A stretch of DNA of 15,111 nucleotides from DASZTU01 sp035493835 (GTDB lineage Bacteria > Pseudomonadota > Alphaproteobacteria > Rhizobiales > Devosiaceae). Each line of letters opens with the position of its first letter. Position 1 is the stretch's first letter. Shown piece by piece: positions 6,096 through 12,764 of this stretch. The stretch spans positions 1 to 15,111 of the forward strand of contig DATJHO010000061.1 of the NCBI GenBank assembly GCA_035493835.1, written 5' to 3'. The translations under genes were made by a program, and so were the position numbers. The notes beneath the pieces are model-generated. The model was not told where the DNA came from, did not search any database, and saw only the letters and a list, made by a program, of their open reading frames with translations.

Positions 6096-7301
6096 TCACA
6101 CCTGATCGAGCGCATACCCCAAATCGGCGATCAGGTCGTCAGCCTCCTCCAGCCCGACAGATAGTCGCAGCAGGCTCTGGGAAATCCCCATTTCCTCGCG
6201 CACGGCTTCCTCGAACCTTTGGTGCGTCGTCGTCGCCGGGTGGGCGATGATCGACTTGGCGTCGCCGAGATTGTTGGAGGTAACGATCACCGCGAGGTTG
6301 TCGCCCGTCTTGAACGCCGCTTCCTTGCCGCCCTTCACCGTAAAGGCGACGAGCGTCGAGCCCGTCTTCATCTGCCTCAGGCCGAGCTCATATTGCGGAT
6401 GCGCCTTGTGGTGCGGGTAGAGCACCTTTTCCACCTTGGGGTGGTTGCCCAAAAACTCCGCAATCTTGGCGGCGCTGTCGGTCATCTGGCGCACCCGGAG
6501 CGGCAGGGTTTCGAGGCTCTTGAGCAACACCCAGGCGTTGAACGGGCTGATGGAAGGGCCGGTCTGGCGGATGAATTTGTGGACGTCGCCGCCGATCAGC
6601 TCCTTGTTGCCAAGGATCACCCCGCCCATGGCCCGGCCCTGGCCGTCGATGTGCTTGGTCGCCGAATAGGTGACGAGGTCGGCCCCCAGCGCCAGCGGCT
6701 TCTGCCAAATGGGAGTGGCAAAGACGTTGTCGACGATCAGCAGCGCGCCGTGCGCGTGTGCGATCTTGGCGACGGCGGCGATATCGACCAGTTCCAGCGT
6801 CGGATTGGTCGGCGTCTCGATGAACACTATCTTCGTGTTCGGCCGCATCGCCTTTTCGAAATTGGCGGGATCGCGCCCATCGACCAGCGTCGATTCCACG
6901 CCCCAGCGCGGCAAGAATTCTTCGATGACGAAGCGGCAGCCGCCGAACAGCGCCCGGGCGCCGACGGCGTGATCGCCCGCCTTGACCTGCGCCATGACCG
7001 CCGTGGTCACCGCGGCCATGCCGGTCGCGACGGCACGCGCATCTTCGGCGCCCTCCAGCAGCGCCATGCGCTGCTGGAACATTTCGACCGTGGGGTTGGA
7101 GAAGCGCGAATAGATATAGCCCGGCTCGTCGCCCTTGAAGCGGGCTTCGGCCGAGGCCGAGGTCTCGTAGATATAGCCGGAATTCATGAACAGCGCTTCG
7201 GAGGTTTCCCCATGCTGGCTGCGCTCGGTGCCGCCATGCACCAGCTGCGTTGCCGGCGATCGGCGCTTGGGATCGGCGAGGGGGTTCTTTTCGCGGGACA
7301 T
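6096..7301 (-). CDS. metZ: O-succinylhomoserine sulfhydrylase MetZ
   Basis: A 401-residue Cys/Met-metabolism PLP enzyme. It joins an activated homoserine with sulfide to form homocysteine, the direct-sulfhydrylation branch of methionine synthesis in the cytosol. Residues seen: YSRFSNPT (64-71), GMAAV (94-98), TPTNP (163-167), Asp191 in IVDNVFATP binding the PLP nitrogen, and YSATKHIDGQGR with Lys216 as the Schiff-base lysine. The length is normal. Choosing MetZ over MetB/MetC or the acetylhomoserine enzyme rests on overall resemblance to alphaproteobacterial MetZ and on the SAM-II riboswitch upstream. The ATG at 7301 has AGGGTGA at 7312-7306, four bases upstream. The gene is divergent from the dCTP deaminase gene. 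Confidence 0.93.
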   Translation of the reverse strand: MSREKNPLADPKRRSPATQLVHGGTERSQHGETSEALFMNSGYIYETSASAEARFKGDEPGYIYSRFSNPTVEMFQQRMALLEGAEDARAVATGMAAVTTAVMAQVKAGDHAVGARALFGGCRFVIEEFLPRWGVESTLVDGRDPANFEKAMRPNTKIVFIETPTNPTLELVDIAAVAKIAHAHGALLIVDNVFATPIWQKPLALGADLVTYSATKHIDGQGRAMGGVILGNKELIGGDVHKFIRQTGPSISPFNAWVLLKSLETLPLRVRQMTDSAAKIAEFLGNHPKVEKVLYPHHKAHPQYELGLRQMKTGSTLVAFTVKGGKEAAFKTGDNLAVIVTSNNLGDAKSIIAHPATTTHQRFEEAVREEMGISQSLLRLSVGLEEADDLIADLGYALDQV

Positions 7302-7313
7302 TTGATCACCCTG

Positions 7314-7345
7314 AAAACAAAAGAGCCGGCACGAGTGGCCAGCTC
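7314..7345 (-). terminator. riboswitch-linked intrinsic terminator before metZ
   Basis: On the minus strand GAGCTGGC (7345-7338) and GCCGGCTC (7330-7323) form an 8-bp stem, with one G-U pair and a seven-base loop. It is followed by TTTTGTTTT (7322-7314). It lies between the SAM-II aptamer and the metZ ribosome binding site, the classical position for transcription attenuation. Confidence 0.8.
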
Positions 7346-7348
7346 CGA

Positions 7349-7405
7349 CGGTTCCTTTAGCGACTTGTTTAAAGTGGCTGCAATCAGACCGGCCAAATCA
7401 CCACT
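7349..7405 (-). ncRNA. SAM-II riboswitch controlling metZ
   Basis: The minus strand carries the conserved blocks of the SAM-II (metA-type) aptamer in order: GTGATTTGG (7403-7393), ATTGCAGCCAC (7384-7374), AAACAAGTCGCTAAAGGAACC (about 7370-7350). A 5-bp P1 helix forms between AGTGG (7405-7401) and CCACT (7377-7373). SAM-II is a compact pseudoknot that binds S-adenosylmethionine, and in alphaproteobacteria it sits before metA, metZ and related genes. High SAM is expected to lower metZ expression. The downstream terminator suggests transcriptional control here, with the ribosome binding site only a few bases beyond the T-tract. Confidence 0.93.
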
Positions 7406-7414
7406 GTTTAACTC

Positions 7415-7442
7415 TCTAAATCCGTTTGCGCCTTGGCGTCAA
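7415..7442 (-). promoter_or_regulatory. candidate metZ promoter
   Basis: TTGACG (7442-7437) and TTTAGA (7420-7415) are separated by 16 bases on the minus strand. Transcription would begin around 7408, only a few bases before the riboswitch P1 helix, which is where a start is expected. The -10 match is weak; placement is the main support. Confidence 0.45.
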
Positions 7443-7482
7443 CGGCAGGGATTGGTATCGGATGGCTGTGGCGGAGCAATCA

Positions 7483-8595
7483 ATGGCAGCATCCATCGTC
7501 TGGCCCCAGGGCACTTTTTCGGCGCGGCTGATCGAACGGCTGGCGGTCGAGGGCGCTATCGCGACCGAACTGCCCTTCGATAGCGACCAGGTACAGCCGG
7601 CCAGCCTCGATTTGCGGCTCGGCGCCACCGCGTTTCGCGTCCGCGCCAGCTTCCTTCCGGGGCCGGGCCAGACCGTCGCCGAGCGGGTGGCCGAGCTAAA
7701 ACTGCACGAGATCGCGCTGGGGGACGGCGCGGTGCTGGAGCGCGGCTGTGTCTATATCGTGCCGCTGCTCGAAAGCCTGAACCTGCCACCCGAAATCGGC
7801 GCCTCGACCAATCCCAAAAGCTCGACCGGCCGGCTCGACGTTTTTACCCGGGTCATCGCTGATGGCGCGCGCAGCTTCGACACCATTCCTGCCGGCTATC
7901 GCGGGCCGCTTTATCTCGAAATCTCTCCGCGCACCTTCCCCGTGCTGGTTCGCACCGGTTCGCGCCTCAGCCAGATGCGTTTCCGCACCGGCCATCCGCG
8001 CCTCACCGCCGATGAACACCGGGCGCTGCATGCGCGCGAGACCCTGGTGTTCGACGAAAACCTGGAAGTGGGGGAGGGCGTGCCGCTCTCCATCGACCTG
8101 GTGGGCGAAGGCAGGGCCGGCCTTGTCGGCTTCCGCTCCAAGCACCATACCGCGGTCATCGACGTCGATCGCAAGAATGCCCTGGACGTGCTCGATTTCT
8201 GGGAGCCGCTGGTCAATCGCGGCCGCAACGAACTGATCCTTGATCCGGATGAGTTCTATATCCTCGTCTCGCGTGAATCCGTGCACGTGCCGCCCGATTT
8301 TGCCGCCGAGATGGTGCCGTTCGATCCGCTCGTCGGCGAGTTCCGTGTCCATTATGCGGGCTTCTTCGATCCCGGTTTCGGGCACTCGGCTGCTGGCGGC
8401 ACCGGCAGCCGCGCGGTGCTCGAAGTCAGGAGCCGCGAAGTGCCGTTCCTGCTCGGCCACGGCCAGACCATCGGGCGGCTCGTCTATGAAAAAATGGCCG
8501 AACGCCCCGATCGCCTCTATGGCGCCGGCCTCGGCTCGAACTATCAAGCCCAGACGCTAAAACTCTCGAAGCATTTCCGCCCTTACCCGGGCTGA
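7483..8595 (+). CDS. dcd: two-domain 2'-deoxycytidine 5'-triphosphate deaminase
   Basis: A 370-residue protein, about twice the usual Dcd length, of the double-domain dCTP deaminase type found in alphaproteobacteria. It is expected to deaminate dCTP to dUTP, supplying dUMP for thymidylate synthesis in the cytosol. The first half has QPASLDLRLG (38-47) and NPKSSTGRLDVFTRV (110-124), the nucleotide-binding blocks of the trimeric dUTPase/Dcd fold. The second half repeats the fold with FRVHYAGFFDPGFG (287-300) and FLLGHGQTIGRLVYEKM (322-338). The ATG at 7483 has GGAG at 7473-7476, six bases upstream; in-frame ATG 7462 (seven more residues) is a weaker alternative. It is divergent from metZ, a neighbourhood also known in rhizobia. 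Which half is catalytic cannot be read directly. Confidence 0.88.
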   Translation: MAASIVWPQGTFSARLIERLAVEGAIATELPFDSDQVQPASLDLRLGATAFRVRASFLPGPGQTVAERVAELKLHEIALGDGAVLERGCVYIVPLLESLNLPPEIGASTNPKSSTGRLDVFTRVIADGARSFDTIPAGYRGPLYLEISPRTFPVLVRTGSRLSQMRFRTGHPRLTADEHRALHARETLVFDENLEVGEGVPLSIDLVGEGRAGLVGFRSKHHTAVIDVDRKNALDVLDFWEPLVNRGRNELILDPDEFYILVSRESVHVPPDFAAEMVPFDPLVGEFRVHYAGFFDPGFGHSAAGGTGSRAVLEVRSREVPFLLGHGQTIGRLVYEKMAERPDRLYGAGLGSNYQAQTLKLSKHFRPYPG

Positions 8596-8734
8596 GGGGC
8601 GTACCGCAGCAATTCTTGACGGTGCGATACGTTGCGATCGCAGCCTGAGGGGATGTGTACGCGGTGTTGCGTCGCGTAGAATTGTCGTTTCATATCAGGT
8701 GTTTGGTCCTCAATCGCGCAATTTCTACCGCGGC

Positions 8735-8759
8735 GGAACCCCGACCCCGCCGGGGCGTT
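8735..8759 (+). promoter_or_regulatory. EcfG-type general stress response promoter
   Basis: GGAAC (8735-8739), exactly 16 bases, then CGTT (8756-8759). This matches the alphaproteobacterial EcfG (sigma-EcfG, PhyR-NepR pathway) consensus GGAAC-N16/17-cGTT perfectly. It lies about 45 bases before the start codon of the BON-domain gene. Transcription would begin near 8766 and leave a leader of about 40 bases holding the AGAGGAG site. No competing housekeeping promoter is as good. Confidence 0.82.
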
Positions 8760-8804
8760 TCCGTGCCAGCGTCAAGGAAAAGCTGCGATCAGAGGAGATC
8801 CGAT

Positions 8805-9770
8805 ATGGCAGACTGGAGAAACGAGCAGGGTTGGCGAGGCGGCGAGGAGCGACGCCGCTGGGATCAAAACCAGAATCGGATGCGAGGCTTCTCCCAGGGG
8901 CCGTCCCAGGGTGGAAACGAGTGGCGCGACAACGACCGCTATTCCCAATCCCGCTTCGGCGAGGACCAGGACGATGACTACCAGGAGCAGGACTACCGCG
9001 CCGGTTATGCATCGCCGATGAACGAGCAGGGACGTTATGGCCGCGGTAGCGGCCGCTTTGGCCAGGGCCAGGGCCCGAACATGGGCGACTGGCGTAATCG
9101 TGGGCGCATGAGCCAGGGCATGGGCCCAGGAATGAGCCAGGGTTATGGCTCGAGCGAGGGCTATGGCGGCTATTCCGGCGGCGGCTATGGCTATGGTGAT
9201 GATGGCGATTACGGCAGCTGGCAGGGACGTTCCTACCTCGGCGAGGCCCGCAATCGCTTCGCCTCCGGCCAAGGTGGTTCGCAGCAGGGCTATGGCCGTT
9301 CGGGCGAAGGCAATCGCAACTTCTGGAACCGCGCGTCGGACGAGGTGGGCTCCTGGCTCGGTGACGAAGACGCGGGCCGCCGGCGCGAAATGGACCGCAT
9401 GCACAGCCACGCCGGGCGGGGTCCCAAGGGCTATGTCCGTTCCGATGATCGCATCCGCGAGGACATCAACGACCGCCTGACCGATGACTGGCAACTCGAT
9501 GCCAGCGGCATTGAGGTCGTCGTCGCTGTTGGCGAGGTAACGCTCACCGGCAATGTCGACAGCCGCGAGGACAAGCGCCGCGCCGAGGATCTGGTCGAGA
9601 GCATCTCCGGGGTTCGCAACGTGCAGAACAATCTGCGCGTCCAGCAGCAGGGGCAGGGCCAGGGTGCCGAGTCGCAGCACGGCATGAGCGGCAGCCAGAG
9701 TCGGCAGGCTGGCAGCAGCTCGAGCACGGGCGCCAGCGGCTCCACCAGCGATACGCGCTCAACCCACTGA
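8805..9770 (+). CDS. stress-type protein with low-complexity region, SWLGD motif and BON domain
   Basis: A 321-residue hydrophilic protein without signal peptide or membrane segment. Residues 1-172 are low complexity, rich in Gly, Tyr, Gln, Arg, Asn and Asp (many GYG, QG and RYG units). Residues 183-194 (SWLGDEDAGRRR) match the SWFGD-type motif found before BON domains in rhizobial proteins, followed by GRGPKGY (204-210). Residues 214-280 form the BON domain (DDRIREDINDRLTDD ... VGEVTLTGNVDSREDKRRAEDLVESISGVRNVQNNLRV), a fold linked to membrane or phospholipid binding and osmotic stress (OsmY family). A Gln/Ser/Thr/Gly-rich tail ends it. The ATG at 8805 has AGAGGAG at 8791-8797, seven bases upstream. 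The EcfG promoter and a strong terminator make it a single-gene stress unit. The molecular role is unknown. Confidence 0.88.
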   Translation: MADWRNEQGWRGGEERRRWDQNQNRMRGFSQGPSQGGNEWRDNDRYSQSRFGEDQDDDYQEQDYRAGYASPMNEQGRYGRGSGRFGQGQGPNMGDWRNRGRMSQGMGPGMSQGYGSSEGYGGYSGGGYGYGDDGDYGSWQGRSYLGEARNRFASGQGGSQQGYGRSGEGNRNFWNRASDEVGSWLGDEDAGRRREMDRMHSHAGRGPKGYVRSDDRIREDINDRLTDDWQLDASGIEVVVAVGEVTLTGNVDSREDKRRAEDLVESISGVRNVQNNLRVQQQGQGQGAESQHGMSGSQSRQAGSSSSTGASGSTSDTRSTH

Positions 9771-9786
9771 CACCGTGAGACTTCCG

Positions 9787-9816
9787 AAAGGCCCCGCTCC
9801 CTCGGCGGGGCCTTTT
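9787..9816 (+). terminator. intrinsic terminator of the BON-domain gene
   Basis: AAAGGCCCCGC (9787-9797) and GCGGGGCCTTT (9805-9815) make an 11-bp perfect stem with a seven-base loop, ending in TTTT. It starts 16 bases after the stop codon. Confidence 0.93.
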
Positions 9817-9829
9817 GCTATCCGCGATC

Positions 9830-9858
9830 TTGACGCCCAACGGCTTTTCCCGCAAAAC
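9830..9858 (+). promoter_or_regulatory. candidate tRNA-Gly promoter
   Basis: TTGACG (9830-9835), 17 bases, then CAAAAC (9853-9858). A start near 9865 would give a leader of only a few bases before the tRNA. It sits just after a strong terminator, so the tRNA needs its own promoter. The -10 match is modest. Confidence 0.4.
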
Positions 9859-9868
9859 AAAGTCAGCC

Positions 9869-9942
9869 GCGGGTGTAGCTCAATGGTAGAGCAGAAGCTT
9901 CCCAAGCTTACGACGAGGGTTCGATTCCCTTCACCCGCTCCA
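9869..9942 (+). tRNA. tRNA-Gly (anticodon CCC)
   Basis: A 74-base cloverleaf. The acceptor arms GCGGGTG (9869-9875) and CACCCGC (9932-9938) pair fully, with discriminator T and an encoded CCA (9940-9942). The D arm is GCTC/GAGC. The anticodon loop is TTCCCAA with CCC at 9901-9903. The T arm carries GGTTCGATTCC. The CCC anticodon reads GGG glycine codons. The 3' end overlaps the end of the minus-strand regulator gene by 12 bases. Confidence 0.96.
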
Positions 9943-10878
9943 GGATGCCTCCCCGGAACTTCGGCCTGTTGATCCTCCCGGCCACGATGTCGCGGGGTGG
10001 GCGGGTGATGTTTCCTGGCTGGTCGTGAGCACAAAAATCAGGTCGGTGACCGAAATTACGTCCGCGAAAAACCGGTCGAGGGCGCGCTGCAGCTTGTCGG
10101 TGAGTGCGATGGCGCGGCCGCCGGCGGCGCGAATTTCGACGAGCCCTGCCTCTTCGGCTGCCTGCAACAGCTTGCGCACATGCGTGCGGGAAATGCCGAA
10201 GCGCCGCGCGGCCTCTGCATAGGGCTTTTCGGCGATGCCGTTGCCTTGCGCCGCCGAGCGCTCGAGCATCGCCATCACCAAGAATCCGGCGTCGCGGCTG
10301 AAGAACAGCATGACTTCCGGATTGCGGGCGAGAATGGCGATCGAGCGGTCGAGCACCGCCGCCGCAGCCCGGCGCTGGGCCAGCATGAAGCCGGCATCGC
10401 CGCTCAAAGCCGCTCCGTAATCCGCCCGGGGCACCAGCATGGCGAGCGGGTGCAGCAGGCTGAGGCTGGATTGGGTATAGAAGGCCAGCATTTTTGGCGT
10501 GGGCTTCAGCAGGTGGCGGCGGCGGTCCTGCGGGGCGGGGTGCTTTGTCAGATAACCCGTCTGGCACAGCCGCGAGATGCAATTTGTCAGTGTGCGCTGG
10601 CTCAGGATGCCGGCCGGGCCAACGGCGTTGCCGATGCTGCGCTGGGTGAGCCAGGTTGGGGGTTCGTCCGGCACCTGCAAGGCATCCAGCCGCAGCGCCG
10701 TCAGAAACACCGAGTACCGTGCCGAGTCGCCGAACAGCCGCGCCAGAAATGGATTGTTGTCATAAATCGCCAGGATCAGCCCGAAATAGCGGGCGCGCGC
10801 TGCCGCAAAGTGCGGGTTGGCCAGCACATTTTCGGGCGAGATATGCGGGGGCAGGCAAACTCGATCTTGGGTTGGCAC
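9931..10878 (-). CDS. putative transcriptional regulator with two winged-helix segments
   Basis: A 315-residue protein I cannot assign to a named family. Residues 77-134 (LTQRSIGNAVGPAGILSQRTLTNCISRLCQTGYLTK ... RRRHLLKPTPKM) look like a MarR-type winged helix-turn-helix with a basic wing. Residues 216-265 (AEKPYAEAARRFGISRTHVRKLLQAAEEAGLVEIRAAGGRAIALTDK) form a second, very clear winged helix. Between them lies a helical region. The tail after about residue 285 is Ser/Thr/Gly/Pro-rich, lacks domain character, and its last codons lie antisense inside the tRNA-Gly gene, suggesting loss of an earlier stop. The start is GTG at 10878, since no in-frame ATG exists before the upstream stop; the ribosome binding site is weak. 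A DNA-binding role is well supported; targets and effector are unknown. Confidence 0.75.
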   Translation of the reverse strand: MPTQDRVCLPPHISPENVLANPHFAAARARYFGLILAIYDNNPFLARLFGDSARYSVFLTALRLDALQVPDEPPTWLTQRSIGNAVGPAGILSQRTLTNCISRLCQTGYLTKHPAPQDRRRHLLKPTPKMLAFYTQSSLSLLHPLAMLVPRADYGAALSGDAGFMLAQRRAAAAVLDRSIAILARNPEVMLFFSRDAGFLVMAMLERSAAQGNGIAEKPYAEAARRFGISRTHVRKLLQAAEEAGLVEIRAAGGRAIALTDKLQRALDRFFADVISVTDLIFVLTTSQETSPAHPATSWPGGSTGRSSGEASWSG

Positions 10879-10928
10879 GGCAGGTCTGGCATCCGGTGGG
10901 TACTGGTAGCAGGGGGCCGAGACCTTTC

Positions 10929-10957
10929 ATAATATCAGAACATCGGAACGGACCCAA
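10929..10957 (-). promoter_or_regulatory. candidate promoter of the double winged-helix regulator
   Basis: TATTAT (10934-10929) matches the -10 consensus at five of six positions. A weaker -35, TTGGGT (10957-10952), lies 17 bases upstream. Transcription would start near 10922, leaving a leader of about 44 bases before the GTG codon. Confidence 0.4.
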
Positions 10958-10990
10958 CGCCTGGAAATGAGCAGAAATATGTACCGTTTT

Positions 10991-11818
10991 TCAGGCGCTC
11001 GCCGAGGCCTTGTCGCGGGTGAACCAGGCCTCGCCGCGCCATTCGCGTACGGTCACGGTGATCATCCGGCCAACAATGTCGATGAGGTTATAGGCATTGG
11101 GTTCGCCGCGGAGGCGGGTGGAAATGGTCGAGGAGGCCTGCGCCACGAGGATGGGCGCGACTGCCGACTCCCGCGCCCCCTTGGGCAGCCCCGAGACCAC
11201 CGCGCCCCCATTCTCCCGCTTGCGGACATAGGAAAGGTGGAAGTGCCCCGATAGCACCAGCCGGACGCCGAGCCGGGCAAAGGCTTCGAGCGCGCGGTCG
11301 GCATTGTCGACGCGCCGCATCGGCTTCTGCATGGCCTCTTCGGGCAAGAGCAGCGGATGGTGCGCGACCACGATCCTGACCGCATCGGGCGAGGCCTTGC
11401 CGAACCGCGCGGCAAGGGTCAGCAGCTGGCGCCGGCCGATGGTGCCCTGGGCCCAGTTGAGCCCGGCCCGCAGTCGCCTTACCGTCTTGAGCCCGGCAAT
11501 GGCGACCCCGTCGACCTCGAGGAGCGGCTCGAGATCGGGAGAAATGTAGCGGCGGTAATGGCCATATGGGTCGAGGAAGCGCCGCATGAGATCAACGGCC
11601 GGCACGTCGTGATTGCCCGGCACGGCAAAGACCGGCGCGGTCAGCCGGTCAAGAAACGTGCGGGCAGCAACGAACTCGGCCCGGCTCCCGATCTGGGTAA
11701 AATCGCCACTGACCACCACGAGATCGGGGTTTTGGCTGGCGATATCGGCCGCAAGGGTTTCAGCCAGTCTTGCGTCGTGATGGCCGAAATGGAGGTCCGA
11801 AATGTGGGCGATGCGCAC
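10991..11818 (-). CDS. calcineurin-like metallophosphoesterase
   Basis: A 275-residue member of the calcineurin-like phosphoesterase superfamily, a two-metal hydrolase. The full metal-ligand set is visible: Asp8 and His10 (ISDLHFG), Asp39 (SGDF), Asn69-His70 (PGNHD), His153 in VAHHP, and His192/His194 (SGHFHLS). No signal peptide is seen, so it is probably cytosolic. The substrate may be a cyclic nucleotide, nucleotide-lipid or other phosphoester; the sequence does not decide. The start is GTG at 11818, giving MRIAHISDLHFG, the usual opening, with GGAGAG about ten bases upstream inside the lipid kinase gene. Only four bases separate it from that gene's stop, so the two form one operon, which hints at a lipid- or phosphate-related substrate. 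Confidence 0.9.
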   Translation of the reverse strand: MRIAHISDLHFGHHDARLAETLAADIASQNPDLVVVSGDFTQIGSRAEFVAARTFLDRLTAPVFAVPGNHDVPAVDLMRRFLDPYGHYRRYISPDLEPLLEVDGVAIAGLKTVRRLRAGLNWAQGTIGRRQLLTLAARFGKASPDAVRIVVAHHPLLLPEEAMQKPMRRVDNADRALEAFARLGVRLVLSGHFHLSYVRKRENGGAVVSGLPKGARESAVAPILVAQASSTISTRLRGEPNAYNLIDIVGRMITVTVREWRGEAWFTRDKASASA

Positions 11819-11822
11819 GCTG

Positions 11823-12764
11823 TCAGCTCTCCGCGGGAACGGCGGCGACGGCTCCGGTGGACTGGGCGGGAGCGGCGGCGAGCACCGACAGGGCCTTGGG
11901 CCTGATCCTGAATTGCAGCGGCACGTCGAGCATGGCCAGTTCTCCGTCGAGCATCACCTTGAGCCGCGGTTTTCGCGTACGCACGGTCAGCGCGTTGACC
12001 GCCTCGATCTCCAGCACCTGATCCTGACGCCATTTGCCGATCAGCATCTCGGCCACGAGCCGCACCAGGTCGCCAAAACTAAGATGCTTAATGAGGTACA
12101 GGCCCAGGCTGCCGCCATCGAGCCGCTCGCGTGTGAGAAAGCGCCCGAGCGCCTCATCATATTCATTGTTGCCGACCGCCAGGGCGACGACGCGGCGGAC
12201 CAGCTTCATCCCGCTCCTGTCGGTGATTTCGACCGCGAACCGCCGCGCCCGGAACAGGCGGCGCAGGAAAAAGCGCATGAAGGCGAGTTTGGCACCCAGC
12301 CCGTGCAGGCCGCGAACATACTCGCGTCCGACAACCAGAGCGGGAAGGAGCCCCACCGCCACGTTGTGAAGGAATATGCGGCCATCCACCTCGCCCACAT
12401 CGACCAGTTGGGGCGACATGGCCTCGATCGCCGGCCCCCAGAGTGAAAGATCGAGCGGCACCCCGAGGTCGCGCGCGAGGGTGTTGACGGTGCCGAGCGG
12501 CAGAACCGCGAGCGTCTTGTCGGTGCCGACAATTGCGCTTGCAACTGCCGTAGCCGTGCCGTCCCCACCCGCCGCCACTATGACTTCCGCATTAATCCAT
12601 CGCGCCCGCTGCGCCCGCTCGTCCAGCGGCAGGTCCATGTCCGCGTCAACGCTCACCCGGTCTGCCGCGTCGCCGAAATAGGCTTTCACGGCGTCGGCGG
12701 CGATATTCAATCCAAGGGCGGTCCCGGACCGGGAATTCAGGATCACGTGATATCGTCTGGGCAT
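11823..12764 (-). CDS. diacylglycerol kinase-family lipid kinase (YegS/BmrU-like)
   Basis: A 313-residue protein with the DAGK catalytic domain at its N-terminus: NSRSG (10-14), GGDGT (66-70, ATP-binding loop) and LPLGTVNTLARDLG (88-101). The C-terminal beta-sandwich contains HNVAVGLLPALV (133-144) and LDGE (272-275), conserved in YegS-type lipid kinases. It should phosphorylate a membrane lipid such as diacylglycerol at the cytosolic membrane face. PLGTVNTLA replaces the more common PLGTGNDFA; this variant occurs in the family and need not mean loss of activity. The ATG at 12764 gives the natural start (MPRRYHVILNSRSG). The frame stays open far upstream, but only through repeat DNA and the lysK shadow. 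The metallophosphoesterase gene follows after four bases. Confidence 0.9.
   Translation of the reverse strand: MPRRYHVILNSRSGTALGLNIAADAVKAYFGDAADRVSVDADMDLPLDERAQRARWINAEVIVAAGGDGTATAVASAIVGTDKTLAVLPLGTVNTLARDLGVPLDLSLWGPAIEAMSPQLVDVGEVDGRIFLHNVAVGLLPALVVGREYVRGLHGLGAKLAFMRFFLRRLFRARRFAVEITDRSGMKLVRRVVALAVGNNEYDEALGRFLTRERLDGGSLGLYLIKHLSFGDLVRLVAEMLIGKWRQDQVLEIEAVNALTVRTRKPRLKVMLDGELAMLDVPLQFRIRPKALSVLAAAPAQSTGAVAAVPAES

Noticed and set aside
6219..7583. A 454-codon plus-strand frame opposite metZ
   Set aside because: Antisense to metZ and the riboswitch; composition is Arg/His/Asp-rich and typical of a mirror frame.
8772..9680. A 302-codon minus-strand frame rich in Ala/Ile/Leu/Val opposite the BON gene, looking like a membrane protein
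   Set aside because: The hydrophobic look comes from reading the complement of Gly/Tyr/Gln-rich repeats; no start signal, and the forward gene has an EcfG promoter, ribosome binding site and terminator.
9759..10034. A minus-strand frame containing GEGNRTLVVSLGSFCSTIELHP
   Set aside because: This peptide is a familiar artefact of translating the antisense strand of a tRNA gene; it falls exactly on the tRNA-Gly.
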